From Lachnospiraceae bacterium AC2028 (GTDB lineage: Bacteria; Bacillota; Clostridia; Lachnospirales; Lachnospiraceae), in assembly GCA_000702685.1 (NCBI GenBank), contig JNJD01000010.1, positions 169,836 to 233,835 on the forward strand: a DNA stretch of 64,000 nucleotides, given 5' to 3'. The number at the start of each line of letters is the position of its first letter. Position 1 is the stretch's first letter. Below are positions 43,828 through 52,828 of the stretch, piece after piece. Under the pieces are notes generated by a model, which was not told where the DNA came from, did not search any database, and was given only the letters and a program-made list of their open reading frames with translations. The position numbers were made by a program, and so were the translations under genes.

Positions 43828-43847
43828 AATCTCTATTTTGCTATCAT
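43819..43847 (+). promoter_or_regulatory. Strong sigma-A promoter
   Basis: TTGACA (43819-43824) and TATCAT (43842-43847) are separated by 17 bases, near consensus. Transcription would start near 43854, about 35 bases before the ATG at 43889. The -35 overlaps the end of the ABC ATPase gene. Confidence 0.75.
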
Positions 43848-43888
43848 ACGTTAGCCGTAACAATTCCGTAATAATTACGCATAAACGT

Positions 43889-44953
43889 ATGAGCAAAAGA
43901 AATCTTTTCAAACTCATAATTTCATCAGTGCTTTTTATGACCGTCCTCTTTTCCGGGAAGACGGCACTTACCGTGTGTGCCGGTCCGATGGATGAAGCAA
44001 GGGGCGGTGCTTCGGGCGTGCTCAATTCCTACAACGCAGCCCAGGTGATCGACAATACCATCGCCGAGCTTAAGATCGTTTTTCCCGATGAACTCGAAAA
44101 CGAAGATCTTGTCATGGTCGACATCAGGAACTACATAAATGTCAGGAGCGAAGCCACCGTCGATTCCGAAAAGATGGGAGTGCTCTACAAAGACTGCGGC
44201 GGAACCCTTCTCGAAGCCGGAGAGGAATGGTCGAGGATTCAGTCCGGCGATCTTGTAGGATGGGTTGAGAATCAGTATCTTCTTTTCGGAGACGAAGCCA
44301 GGGAAATGGCATCCGATGTCGGAATGACACTCGCGGTCGTAAATACCAGATCGCTCAGACTTCACAGCGAAGCATCCATGGACAGCGATGTTCTTGCGAT
44401 CATTCCCGAGAATGAGATCATGGAAGTCGTCGATCAGTCGGATCCCGACTGGATATATGTTGACTACGAAGACTGGGACGGATATGTCTCCGCCGATTAT
44501 GTCGATATCAATTTCGAAGTGGACGCAGGTGAGACCATGGCCCAGATAAGGGCAAGGGAAGCAGCTGAAGCCGAAGCAAGAAGACACCAGAACTATGGAG
44601 CATATCTGACGGATGCGGACGATCTACTCCTTCTTGCCGCACTTATCCAGTGTGAAGCCGGCGGAGAGCCTTACGAAGGTCAGGTTGCGGTCGGAGCCGT
44701 TGTCATGAACAGAGTTCGTTCCGCCGCTTATCCGAACACGATCCACGGTGTCATCTTTGCATCCGGACAGTTCACACCCGCGATGACCGGAAGACTCAAC
44801 CAGGTCTATAATTCCGGCAATATCAGACAGAGCTGCATCCAGGCCGCTCAGGAAGCACTGAACGGAACATCCAATGTCGGAGCGTTCACCCACTTCCGTA
44901 CCAACAACGGTGCCCATACCGGAATCGCGATCGGACATCATATTTTCTATTAA
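43889..44953 (+). CDS. Secreted cell-wall hydrolase with two SH3 domains and SleB domain
   Basis: Exported peptidoglycan hydrolase of 354 residues. There is a signal peptide (KRNLFKLII then a hydrophobic core, likely cleaved after TVCAG), two bacterial SH3 domains (~85-145 with NYINVRSEATVDSEK; ~160-215 with TRSLRLHSEASMDS), an alanine/glutamate-rich linker, and a C-terminal SleB (Hydrolase_2) domain from ~245. The catalytic glutamate is expected in LIQCEAGGEPYEGQVAVGAV; SGQFTPAMTGRL and the final AIGHHIFY complete the domain. A TTG further upstream is open but lies within the promoter, so ATG 43889 is chosen, although its ribosome site is poor. Likely acts in cell growth or separation, or in sporulation or germination if the host sporulates. 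Confidence 0.88.
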   Translation: MSKRNLFKLIISSVLFMTVLFSGKTALTVCAGPMDEARGGASGVLNSYNAAQVIDNTIAELKIVFPDELENEDLVMVDIRNYINVRSEATVDSEKMGVLYKDCGGTLLEAGEEWSRIQSGDLVGWVENQYLLFGDEAREMASDVGMTLAVVNTRSLRLHSEASMDSDVLAIIPENEIMEVVDQSDPDWIYVDYEDWDGYVSADYVDINFEVDAGETMAQIRAREAAEAEARRHQNYGAYLTDADDLLLLAALIQCEAGGEPYEGQVAVGAVVMNRVRSAAYPNTIHGVIFASGQFTPAMTGRLNQVYNSGNIRQSCIQAAQEALNGTSNVGAFTHFRTNNGAHTGIAIGHHIFY

Positions 44954-44972
44954 GTATCATGAAAGGTCATTC

Positions 44973-45009
44973 AAGCCTGCCGCTTCATCGGCAGGCTTTT
45001 TCTTTTTTC
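44973..45009 (+). terminator. Terminator after the SleB-type hydrolase
   Basis: AAGCCTGCCG (44973-44982) pairs with CGGCAGGCTT (44989-44998) around a six-base loop, followed by TTTCTTTTTT. Confidence 0.9.
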
Positions 45010-45024
45010 AGGAAAACCGTGAAA

Positions 45025-45053
45025 TGAGTCACGGGGACAGTCCCCTTGACTCA
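45025..45053. repeat. REP-like palindrome, variant form
   Basis: TGAGTCA (45025-45031) and TGACTCA (45047-45053) flank GGGGAC/GTCCCC (45033-45038, 45040-45045). It shares the GGGGAC core with the repeats at 2175 and 13390, but its outer arms are TGAGTCA rather than GTGAACA. A CCGTTCACC fragment follows at 45057. Confidence 0.6.
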
Positions 45054-45093
45054 CTCCGTTCACCCTCCCTTCGTTCCATTTTCTACAAATATA

Positions 45094-45102
45094 TGGTAAA
45101 AT
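45094..45102 (+). promoter_or_regulatory. Extended -10 promoter for nfeD
   Basis: TGGTAAAAT, with TTCCAT as a poor -35 17 bases upstream; the ATG at 45132 follows with AGGAGG in between. Confidence 0.4.
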
Positions 45103-45131
45103 AGAAATGATTTTTTCAGGAGGAACAAACT

Positions 45132-45644
45132 ATGAATGCACAGTTTATTTTCTGGCTTGTGGTTTTGGCGGCATGTGCCATCGTTGAACTTCTGACCATG
45201 GGACTGACCAGCATATGGTTTGCGGCAGGAGCACTTGTTGCTGCGATAGTATCACTGTTTGTGCCGTTTTTCTGGGTACAGCTTGTGGTCTTTGTGGTCG
45301 TGAGCATTCTGCTTCTCATATTCACCAAGCCCATAGCAGTTAAATTCTTAAACATCGGCAAATTCAAATCCAATGCCGAAAGCCTTGTCGGAAAGCGCGC
45401 GATAGTAACTTCCGAGATCGATAACCTCAAGGAGATCGGAGAGGTTACCATCCAGGGGCTCGACTGGAGCGCAAGGACCGAAAAGGACGGCGTGGTCATT
45501 CCGCAGAATGCCGTTGTCGTCATCAAGAAGATCGAGGGTGTAAAGCTCATTGTTGACCTTGACGAATCGCTTAAGAATGTCATTAAGCTTGAAGAGTCCG
45601 ATGCAATGCTCAATCCCGAGATCATTGAAGAGCAGGAAGACTGA
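45132..45644 (+). CDS. NfeD-like membrane protein (short form)
   Basis: NfeD1b-type protein of 170 residues: two or three hydrophobic helices (~5-70) and a C-terminal OB-fold of the NfeD-C family (GKRAIVTSEIDNLKEIGEVT; VIPQNAVVVIKKIEGVKLIV). The family partners SPFH/band-7 proteins in membrane microdomains, and the next gene, 33 bases downstream, is such a protein. The large serine-protease domain of long NfeD is absent. AGGAGG precedes the ATG. Confidence 0.88.
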   Translation: MNAQFIFWLVVLAACAIVELLTMGLTSIWFAAGALVAAIVSLFVPFFWVQLVVFVVVSILLLIFTKPIAVKFLNIGKFKSNAESLVGKRAIVTSEIDNLKEIGEVTIQGLDWSARTEKDGVVIPQNAVVVIKKIEGVKLIVDLDESLKNVIKLEESDAMLNPEIIEEQED

Positions 45645-45677
45645 AACCATTAAATCTTTTTATAAAGGAGAAACATT

Positions 45678-46685
45678 ATGCCGGTTGTAATTGGAATTCT
45701 TATTGTTGTATTTCTTGGAGTTCTTGTCAGCTGTATCAAGGTCGTACCTCAGGCAAATGCCTACATCGTTGAAAGACTCGGAGCTTACCAGTCCACATGG
45801 TCGGTAGGTCTCCATCTCAAACTGCCCTTCTTCGATAAAGTCGCAAGAAGAGTAAACCTCAAGGAGCAGGTCGCTGACTTCCCTCCCCAGCCCGTTATTA
45901 CCAAGGATAACGTTACGATGCGTATCGATACCGTTGTCTTTTACCAGATAACAGATCCCAAGCTCTATGCATACGGCGTTGAGAACCCCATGCAGGCTAT
46001 CGAGAACCTCACCGCTACCACACTTCGTAACATCATCGGTGACCTCGAACTCGATGAGACCCTCACTTCCCGTGAGACCATCAACACCAAGATGAGAGCA
46101 ACCCTCGATGTTGCTACCGATCCCTGGGGAATCAAGGTTAACCGTGTCGAGCTCAAGAACATCATTCCTCCCGCTGAGATCCAGAATGCGATGGAGAAGC
46201 AGATGAAGGCAGAGCGTGAAAGACGTGAAGCCGTAACAAGGGCAGAGGGTGACAAGAAAGCAAGGATCCTCGAAGCAGAAGGTAACAAGGAGTCCGCGAT
46301 CCTCAACGCAGAAGCTGAAAAGCAGGCAATGATCCTTCACGCAGATGCTCATAAGCAGAAGATGATCCTCGAAGCGGAAGGTCAGGCAGAAGCTATTCTC
46401 AAGGTCCAGCAGGCTAAGGCCGACGGTCTCAAGCTCCTCAAGGATGCCGGTGCAGACGGTGCGGTTCTTAAGCTCAAGAGCCTCGAAGCATTCGAAAAGG
46501 TTGCCGACGGACGTGCTACCACCATCCTTCTTCCTTCCGATCTTTCCGGTATCGCAAGCATGGGTACCGCTTTTACCGAGGGTATGAAGGTTGCAAATAA
46601 CGCTAAGGGCGGAGCAGGAACCAAGGACGCATGTGCAAATCCTGATTCCGGATATGAAGATTGCCCCACTGATAAGGAATTCTAA
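45678..46685 (+). CDS. SPFH/band-7 membrane protein (QmcA/flotillin-like)
   Basis: Membrane scaffold protein of 335 residues. There is one N-terminal helix (~3-20), then the SPFH domain opening [20 protein letters not shown] and continuing through INLRN-like [19 protein letters not shown] and [20 protein letters not shown] long helical stretch (~170-265), rich in Ala, Glu, Lys and Arg, has [24 protein letters not shown] repeats for oligomer packing. It forms large membrane assemblies with its NfeD partner upstream; the exact role is unclear. AAAGGAG precedes the ATG. argF begins two bases after its stop, probably on the same transcript. Confidence 0.92.
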   Translation: MPVVIGILIVVFLGVLVSCIKVVPQANAYIVERLGAYQSTWSVGLHLKLPFFDKVARRVNLKEQVADFPPQPVITKDNVTMRIDTVVFYQITDPKLYAYGVENPMQAIENLTATTLRNIIGDLELDETLTSRETINTKMRATLDVATDPWGIKVNRVELKNIIPPAEIQNAMEKQMKAERERREAVTRAEGDKKARILEAEGNKESAILNAEAEKQAMILHADAHKQKMILEAEGQAEAILKVQQAKADGLKLLKDAGADGAVLKLKSLEAFEKVADGRATTILLPSDLSGIASMGTAFTEGMKVANNAKGGAGTKDACANPDSGYEDCPTDKEF

Positions 46686-46687
46686 AA

Positions 46688-47677
46688 ATGGTTGATCTTA
46701 AAGGACGTGATCTGCTGAAGATGAAGGACTTTACCGCAGAGGAGATCGAATACCTCGTTGATCTTGCGGCAGATCTTAAGGATAAAAAGAAAAAAGGGAT
46801 CTCGGTCGCCGACCGTCATCCCGGCAAGAACATAGCACTCATTTTCGAAAAGACAAGTACCAGGACCAGGTGCTCATTCGAGGTTGCAGCTCATGATCTC
46901 GGTATGCACGTAACTTACCTTGATCCCGCGGGATCGCAGATCGGTAAGAAGGAATCCATCGCCGACACCGCAAGAGTCCTTGCGGGAATGTTCGACGGTA
47001 TCGAGTACAGGGGATTTGAGCAGTCGATAGTCGAAGAGCTCGCCCTCTACTCCAAGGTGCCCGTATGGAACGGACTTACCAATGAGTCCCATCCCACCCA
47101 GATGTTCGCAGACCTTCTTACGATCCGCGAGCACTTCGGATATCTCAAGGGAATCAAGCTGGCGTATATGGGAGATGCCCGTTACAACATGGGCAATTCC
47201 CTGATGGTAACCTGTGCGAAGATGGGAATGCATTTCGTTGCATGCACATCACCCAAGTACTTCCCGGATAAGGAGCTTGTAGCCGAGTGTGAAGCAATCG
47301 CTGCACAGACCGGCGGAAGCATCACTCTTACATCCGATGCAATGGACGGAACCAAGGGTGCCGACGTGGTCTACACCGATGTGTGGGTATCGATGGGCGA
47401 GCCTGAAGCAGTATGGGCTGAGCGTATCCCTGAGCTTTCGCCTTACCAGGTGAATAAAAAGATCATGGACAACGCAGGACCCAAGGCGATATTCCTTCAC
47501 TGCCTGCCCGCTTTCCACGATCTTAAGACCAAGATAGGCAAGCAGATGGGCGAACGCTTCGGCTTTACCGAGATGGAAGTTACCGATGAAGTATTCGAAT
47601 CGGAGCAGTCATTTGTTTTCGAAGAGGCTGAGAACCGCATGCATACTATCAAGGCAATAATGGATGCAACCCTGTAA
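46688..47677 (+). CDS. argF: Ornithine carbamoyltransferase
   Basis: Forms citrulline from ornithine and carbamoyl phosphate, in arginine synthesis or the arginine deiminase route. It has 329 residues. The carbamoyl-phosphate loop is [11 protein letters not shown] (~58-68), [20 protein letters not shown] (~77-96) follows, [12 protein letters not shown] closes domain 1, and the ornithine-binding HCLPAFHD near 273 identifies it as OTCase rather than aspartate carbamoyltransferase. No other arginine gene is present here, so an anabolic or catabolic role cannot be decided. Confidence 0.96.
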   Translation: MVDLKGRDLLKMKDFTAEEIEYLVDLAADLKDKKKKGISVADRHPGKNIALIFEKTSTRTRCSFEVAAHDLGMHVTYLDPAGSQIGKKESIADTARVLAGMFDGIEYRGFEQSIVEELALYSKVPVWNGLTNESHPTQMFADLLTIREHFGYLKGIKLAYMGDARYNMGNSLMVTCAKMGMHFVACTSPKYFPDKELVAECEAIAAQTGGSITLTSDAMDGTKGADVVYTDVWVSMGEPEAVWAERIPELSPYQVNKKIMDNAGPKAIFLHCLPAFHDLKTKIGKQMGERFGFTEMEVTDEVFESEQSFVFEEAENRMHTIKAIMDATL

Positions 47678-47679
47678 TA

Positions 47680-48732
47680 ATGAAAGCTAAGATATTGGAG
47701 CTCCTGCGCCGGAAAGGTGATTACGTATCCGGCCAGGAGCTTTGTGAATTAAATAATGTTTCCCGTACCGCGGTATGGAAGGCCATCAAAGCTCTCGAAA
47801 AAGAAGGCTATCACATCGAGGCCGTGCGTAACCGCGGATATAAGCTCATAGAAGAAGACGGCGCTTCGGATGAGACGGGTGCCGGCGATATCTTTTCGAA
47901 GAGTGAGATCGCAAGCAGGCTGGAAGAGGCAGCGGGCGTAAGAGAGGTTGTCTTTTTAAACAGCTGCGATTCCACCAATACGGAAGCAGCAAGACGTGCG
48001 GAAAATTCCGACGGCGGTGTGCTTGTCGTGAGCGAAGAGCAGACTGCGGGAAAAGGAAGACGCGGAAGGAACTGGAATTCACCGGCCGGGTCCAATGTGT
48101 ATTTCTCGCTGATGATAAAACCGGATCTGTCCACCGATGTTGCACCGATGCTCACACTGATCATGGCTCTTGCCGTGTGCAGGGGAATGGAGAAGGTGCT
48201 CACCGGAAGTGCGATCGGAACATCCGGAAGAAAGGGTGCTTCAAGGTCCGATGATCTTCCGATGATCAAATGGCCTAACGACATCGTGATGGGCGGCAGG
48301 AAATGCTGCGGCATGCTTACGGAGATGAGCTGTGAGGAAGACAGGATCAAGTACGTTGTCATCGGCGTCGGCATCAATGTTAAGCACCAGGATTTTCCGG
48401 ATGAGATAAAAGAGACTGCGGTTTCGCTTGAAGACGCAAGCGGAATGAAGATAAGCAGGAGCATTCTGGTCGCGGAGGTTCTGAATGAGTTCGGTCCTCT
48501 TTTGGAAAGATTCATTGAAGAGCGTGACCTGAATTTTGCGAGGAAAGCGTATTTTGACAGGCTGATCAATTCGGGCAGGAAGGTCAGGGTACTCAATCCG
48601 AAGGGCGAGTACGAAGGAACCTGCAGGGGCATCAGCGAAAAGGGTGAGCTGCTTGTTGAAATGAGCGGCGGTGATATCGTGAAAGTTAATTCCGGAGAAG
48701 TTTCGGTCAGAGGAGTGTACGGATATGTCTGA
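47680..48732 (+). CDS. birA: Bifunctional biotin--protein ligase / biotin operon repressor
   Basis: Attaches biotin to carboxyl carrier proteins and, through an N-terminal winged helix, represses biotin genes. It has 350 residues. The HTH is at ~17-45 (SGQELCELNNVSRTAVWKAI), and the ligase domain has STNTEAARRA, the biotinyl-AMP loop GKGRRGRNWNSP (~125), IKWPNDIVMGGRKCCGML, and the C-terminal SH3-like GEYEGTCRGISEKGELLVE. An insertion around ~180 (TGSAIGTSGRKGASRSDD) is longer than usual. It overlaps the next gene by eight bases. Confidence 0.94.
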   Translation: MKAKILELLRRKGDYVSGQELCELNNVSRTAVWKAIKALEKEGYHIEAVRNRGYKLIEEDGASDETGAGDIFSKSEIASRLEEAAGVREVVFLNSCDSTNTEAARRAENSDGGVLVVSEEQTAGKGRRGRNWNSPAGSNVYFSLMIKPDLSTDVAPMLTLIMALAVCRGMEKVLTGSAIGTSGRKGASRSDDLPMIKWPNDIVMGGRKCCGMLTEMSCEEDRIKYVVIGVGINVKHQDFPDEIKETAVSLEDASGMKISRSILVAEVLNEFGPLLERFIEERDLNFARKAYFDRLINSGRKVRVLNPKGEYEGTCRGISEKGELLVEMSGGDIVKVNSGEVSVRGVYGYV

Positions 48733-49111
48733 AGAACTTGAAAATACAGTGATCGATGACGGCATGGACGGGGACCGTATGGTGTTGTGCGGTGCCAATG
48801 CCTATGATAAGAAATACTATTTCAATAAAAAGTTTGAGAAGATCCCGGAGTCGATTCAGAAGGACCTTCATATAATCTGTGTTCTTTTCACCGAAGAGGT
48901 GGGAGGAATATTTACGATCGCATTTGACGAGGACGGAGAGATCATCCTGGACAACAGATGCGATGAGAGCGACATCGTTTATGATGAGGTTTCTGCGGGA
49001 CTCCTTATCGGTCAGATCCGCAAGAACCGCACCGAGCTTTTTGAGTCGCTGAAGGCATATTACAGGGTGCTAATACTCGGGGAAGATGTTGACAGCGTGC
49101 TGGCGGAATGA
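48725..49111 (+). CDS. Uncharacterised small acidic protein (possibly DUF6145)
   Basis: Soluble protein of 128 residues with no membrane segment and a strongly acidic composition. Visible features are VLCGANAYDKKYYFNKKFEK, a central beta-like stretch (LHIICVLFTEEVGGIFTIAF, DEDGEIILDN) and a helical C-terminus (LIGQIRKNRTELFESLKAYY). Small proteins of this kind occur next to birA and dusB in Lachnospiraceae and have been called DUF6145; I hold that name loosely. It overlaps birA before it and dusB after it (ATGA), so it is tightly coupled to both. Function unknown. Confidence 0.75.
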   Translation: MSEELENTVIDDGMDGDRMVLCGANAYDKKYYFNKKFEKIPESIQKDLHIICVLFTEEVGGIFTIAFDEDGEIILDNRCDESDIVYDEVSAGLLIGQIRKNRTELFESLKAYYRVLILGEDVDSVLAE

Positions 49112-50070
49112 AGATAGGTAACGTAGAACTTAAGAATGATTACATCCTCGGTCCGATGGCCGGGGTTACGGATACGGCTTTCAGGATCGTGTGCTCGGAA
49201 CTGGGCGCGGGACTTGTGTGTGCGGAGATGGTCAGTGCGAAGGCAATCTCTTATCACAACAAGAATACCGTTTCGATGCTGGAGACCGCCGAAAGCGAAC
49301 ATCCCGTGAGCATGCAGCTTTTCGGGTCAGAGCCCGATATACTCGGTGAAGTGACATCGCAGCTTCAGGATTATGATTTCGAGATCATCGATTTCAATAT
49401 GGGCTGTCCCGTTCCCAAGGTTGCCGGAAACGGCGAGGGAAGCGCGCTGATGAAGGATCCCGAACTTGCGGGTAAGATCCTTAAGGCGATGGTCGATAAT
49501 TCGCCGAAAAAACCCGTAACGGTCAAGATCAGAAAAGGCTGGGATGCCGACCACATCAATGCCGTTGAGGTTGCAAAGATCGCAGAGGATGCCGGAGTGG
49601 CTGCCATCGTAGTTCATGCAAGGACAAGGACTCAGTATTATTCCGGCGAAGCCGACTGGGATATCATAAGGCAGGTCAGGGATGCCGTGAAGATTCCCGT
49701 CATCGGAAACGGCGATGTCGTAAATCCCGAAGATGCGCTCCGCATGAAAAAAGAAACCGGATGCGACGGCGTGATGATCGCAAGGGCGACGAGAGGAAAT
49801 CCCTGGATCTTCAGGCAGATATGCGACCTTGAAGCGGGAAGGGAAGTTTACATCCCCGATAACGAAGAAAAGAGAAGAGTCGCAAGAAGACACGGCGAGC
49901 TTCTCCTTAAGTACAAGGGCGAATATACCGCGGTCAGGGAGATGAGAGCGCATCTTGCCTGGTACACGCACGGCATGCCCGGTGCATCGAAGCTCAGGGG
50001 CAGGGTGTCACAGATGCTTTCGATGCAGGATCTTTTTGATGCGATAGAGGATATTTTTCCGGAGCAGTAA
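49108..50070 (+). CDS. dusB: tRNA-dihydrouridine synthase DusB
   Basis: FMN enzyme reducing uridine to dihydrouridine in tRNA, 320 residues. It opens with ILGPMAGVTDTAFR, has FNMGCPVPKVAGNGEGSALM (~92-111) with the conserved cysteine that acts as proton donor, VKIRKGWD, VVHARTRTQYYSG (~169), and FMN-phosphate binding GNGDV and GVMIARATRGNPWIF. It is the usual Firmicutes DusB length. It overlaps the previous gene by four bases and abuts the next, so the run from birA to 51261 is one unit. Confidence 0.94.
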   Translation: MKIGNVELKNDYILGPMAGVTDTAFRIVCSELGAGLVCAEMVSAKAISYHNKNTVSMLETAESEHPVSMQLFGSEPDILGEVTSQLQDYDFEIIDFNMGCPVPKVAGNGEGSALMKDPELAGKILKAMVDNSPKKPVTVKIRKGWDADHINAVEVAKIAEDAGVAAIVVHARTRTQYYSGEADWDIIRQVRDAVKIPVIGNGDVVNPEDALRMKKETGCDGVMIARATRGNPWIFRQICDLEAGREVYIPDNEEKRRVARRHGELLLKYKGEYTAVREMRAHLAWYTHGMPGASKLRGRVSQMLSMQDLFDAIEDIFPEQ

Positions 50071-51261
50071 ATGAAAGTTCTCTTTTACAGATACAACAGC
50101 ATATGCGAACCGGACTACATCGAGGCTTTTAAGAAGGCCGGACTTGAAGTTGCGGAGATAACCGAGGAGATGCGCAGGAAGGAGATCCCTGCGGAGGAAA
50201 GAGCAAGGATCCTTTTTGAAGGTATCGCACAGCATCGTCCTCTGTTTGTCTTTTCCATTGATTATTTCCCGTTCATCTCGATCGTGTGCGAGAGGGCAAA
50301 GGTTACCTATGCGGCTCTTTCCGTGGACTGCCCGGTTGCCGAAATATATGATCCTGCGATCGGAAAGTCAGTCAACAGGCTCTTTCTTTTTGACATGGAC
50401 CAGTATGACAGTGTGAAAGATGAAAATCCCGGCAATATCCGTTATATGCCGCTCGGTGCTGCGGTTGAGAGGCTGGACAGCCTTCCTTTTCCGGAAATGT
50501 ATGAATATCCCGTCAGCTTCATCGGGTCTCTTTACAATGAAAAAGACAGATATGCGAAATTAAAAGAAACCGGCGCGCTTTCGAAGGCGGCTGCGGAACA
50601 TATGGATGATCTGATCGCGGCTCAGGCGGATAAGCCCGGGCTCGGTATCATCGAAGACGGCATTACCGCTGAGGATGTCTGGGCTCTTAAGGCGGCGGAT
50701 CCTGATTTCTATACGGCGAAGGATGCCGTGTGCGACCTGGAAAAGTTCGTGGCGATAAATAATTATCTCGGAAATCATCTGACTCATCTCGACAGGGTCA
50801 AGGCTCTGAACCTGCTTGCGGCAAAGCTTCCCGAGGGCAGCGTGCATCTGTTCACAAGGTCGGATACGTCGATGCTTGATAAAAGGGTCGTTGTTCACGG
50901 TGGGGTCGAGACTCTGAAGGAGATGCCGGATGTGATCAGGAAGTCCTGCATCAACCTTAACCTGACTTCCAGGACCATTACGAACGGAATTCCGCAGAGA
51001 GTATGGGATATTCTGGGGTGCGGTGCGTTTGCCCTGACAGATAAGGTGCCCGTGCTTGATCCGGTTTTGAAAGCACCCGGGATGCTGGATGTTTTCTCTT
51101 CGTATGAGGAACTTGCGGATAAGTGTGCATACTACCTTGAGAATGCGGAGATGAGGGAAGAGGCGGCTGCTAACGGATACAGGGCGGTGGCTGCTTCTCA
51201 TACAGTTCTGCTCAGGGCTCTCGAGATCGTAAAGTGCGTTTTGTCTGACAAGCTCGGGTAA
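50071..51261 (+). CDS. CgeB-like glycosyltransferase (DUF3880 type)
   Basis: GT-B-like glycosyltransferase of 396 residues. The N-terminal half (VLFYRYNSICEPDYIEAF, FVFSIDYFPFISIVCE) is the DUF3880-like domain; the C-terminal half has INLNLTSRTITNGIPQRVWD and ILGCGAFALTDKVP (~300-330), the Glyco_trans_1_2 signature of CgeB/SpsB-like proteins. Relatives in Clostridia are often found beside flagellar genes and linked to flagellin glycosylation. Here filament genes begin about 3 kb downstream, but the gene is translationally linked to dusB, so the assignment to flagellin modification is inference. Confidence 0.82.
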   Translation: MKVLFYRYNSICEPDYIEAFKKAGLEVAEITEEMRRKEIPAEERARILFEGIAQHRPLFVFSIDYFPFISIVCERAKVTYAALSVDCPVAEIYDPAIGKSVNRLFLFDMDQYDSVKDENPGNIRYMPLGAAVERLDSLPFPEMYEYPVSFIGSLYNEKDRYAKLKETGALSKAAAEHMDDLIAAQADKPGLGIIEDGITAEDVWALKAADPDFYTAKDAVCDLEKFVAINNYLGNHLTHLDRVKALNLLAAKLPEGSVHLFTRSDTSMLDKRVVVHGGVETLKEMPDVIRKSCINLNLTSRTITNGIPQRVWDILGCGAFALTDKVPVLDPVLKAPGMLDVFSSYEELADKCAYYLENAEMREEAAANGYRAVAASHTVLLRALEIVKCVLSDKLG

Positions 51262-51363
51262 AGCTTTTGAACGGCTGATCCTTGAAGAATTGATGGGCTG
51301 AAAACAGGCTTTTCTTTAATGAATTCTTAACCTTCGAAAGATGCGAAAAATCGATAAATGTAG

Positions 51364-51406
51364 TATAATAAACTGTCTGCGTATGTGCATGCGCGGGCAG
51401 TTTTTT
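51364..51406 (+). terminator. Terminator hairpin with overlapping -10-like box
   Basis: AACTGTCTGCG (51371-51381) pairs along 11 positions, including two G-T pairs, with CGCGGGCAGTT (51392-51402) and runs into TTTT. It ends the dusB/CgeB unit, 110 bases after the last stop. TATAAT at 51364-51369 stands just before the stem without a good -35, so it may be a chance match or a promoter whose transcript starts within the 5' arm. Confidence 0.6.
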
Positions 51407-51430
51407 GAATCTTTGGGACGTTGGTGAAAT

Positions 51431-52825
51431 ATGCTTTTCAGCTCACTCATTTTTATAATGGTATTCCTGCCCGTGGTCTTCATCGGCAGCAGGATCCTTC
51501 ATAAAAACAGATATGTGAACGTATTTCTGCTCCTTGCCAGCCTGTTTTTCTATGCCTGGGGAGAGCCGGTATATGTTCTCCTTATGCTTGCATCCATCAT
51601 CGTCAATTATTTCGCCGGACTCCTGATGGACAGATTCAGGAAGCATGCGAAGCTGATCCTCGTGCTCGACCTGATCTTCAATCTCGGTCTTCTCGGATTC
51701 TTTAAATACGCATCGTTCGGAACCGTGGTACTTGTCAATTACCTTCACGTTCCGATGACTCCGCTGGCTATATCACTGCCGATAGGTATTTCTTTTTTCA
51801 CTTTCCAGATAATGTCCTATACGATCGATCTGTACAGGGGCAAGTTCCCGGTGCAGAAGAATATCATAAATCTTGCACTTTACATCTCATTCTTCCCACA
51901 GCTCATCGCGGGTCCCATCGTCAGATACGAGGATATCAACGAGCAGCTTGAAAACCGTACCGTGACCATCGAAAACTCCGTAGCGGGAATTGAGCGGTTC
52001 ATCATCGGTCTCGGAAAGAAGGTCATCATCGCAAATACCGTGGCGGAGGCTGCGGACAGGATCTATGCTTACGATCCGTCACTAATGTCGGCATCTACGG
52101 TCTGGGTCGCATCGATCCTCTATACGCTTCAGATCTATTACGATTTCTCGGGATATTCGGATATGGCGATCGGACTCGGCAAGATGTTCGGTTTCGAATT
52201 CCTTGAGAACTTCAATTACCCATATATGTCCAAGTCAATTTCCGAGTTCTGGAGAAGATGGCATATCTCGCTCGGAACCTGGTTCAGGGAATACCTCTAC
52301 ATCCCTCTCGGCGGAAACCGCAAGGGCAAGGTAAGGTCGTATGTGAACCTTATGATCGTTTTCTTTTTGACCGGATTTTGGCACGGCGCGGGATTCACCT
52401 TCATCTTCTGGGGACTTTACCACGGCTTCTTCCGTGTGATTGAACGCCTGGGATTTTCGAAGGTTCTGGAGAAGTGCAAGCCTCTGGCCTGGGTCTACAC
52501 ATTCTTCGTTGTCAATCTCGGATGGGTGTTCTTCCGCGTGGGCGGGCTTAAGAATGCGTTCATCATCGCTTCGAAGATGTTCACGCCCGGACTTACAAGG
52601 TACTATTCGCTCGGTGAGATGATGTCCCGCAGATGCATGATCATCGCGGTTCTCGGAATCCTCGGAGCCGGAATCCTGCAGCTGATACCCGCCAAGGTGC
52701 CTGCTGTGAAGAAGGTCATCGAAAACCCTGTCGTAAGATACATCTGGTGCGCGTTCGTTTTTGGCACCTGCATCATGCTCCTGGCAAGCAATACTTATAA
52801 TCCGTTTATTTATTTCAGGTTCTAG
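51431..52825 (+). CDS. MBOAT O-acyltransferase (AlgI/DltB/PatA-like)
   Basis: Polytopic membrane enzyme of 464 residues that passes acyl groups, usually acetyl, across the membrane to a surface polymer. It has about 11 helices. FFTFQIMSYTIDLYRG (~120-135) is typical. EFWRRWHISLGTWFREYLY (~272-290) and FWHGAGFTFIFWGLYHG (~316-332, with the invariant catalytic histidine) are the AlgI-family signatures. It is followed three bases later by an AlgX-like protein, the standard two-gene O-acetylation module. The neighbouring filament genes raise the possibility that the acceptor is a flagellar or cell-surface glycan. Confidence 0.93.
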   Translation: MLFSSLIFIMVFLPVVFIGSRILHKNRYVNVFLLLASLFFYAWGEPVYVLLMLASIIVNYFAGLLMDRFRKHAKLILVLDLIFNLGLLGFFKYASFGTVVLVNYLHVPMTPLAISLPIGISFFTFQIMSYTIDLYRGKFPVQKNIINLALYISFFPQLIAGPIVRYEDINEQLENRTVTIENSVAGIERFIIGLGKKVIIANTVAEAADRIYAYDPSLMSASTVWVASILYTLQIYYDFSGYSDMAIGLGKMFGFEFLENFNYPYMSKSISEFWRRWHISLGTWFREYLYIPLGGNRKGKVRSYVNLMIVFFLTGFWHGAGFTFIFWGLYHGFFRVIERLGFSKVLEKCKPLAWVYTFFVVNLGWVFFRVGGLKNAFIIASKMFTPGLTRYYSLGEMMSRRCMIIAVLGILGAGILQLIPAKVPAVKKVIENPVVRYIWCAFVFGTCIMLLASNTYNPFIYFRF

Positions 52826-52828
52826 GGA

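Noticed and set aside
43838..43888. TTG start for the SleB-type hydrolase.
   Set aside because: It lies between the -35 and -10 of a strong promoter, upstream of the expected transcription start; ATG 43889 also gives a proper signal peptide.
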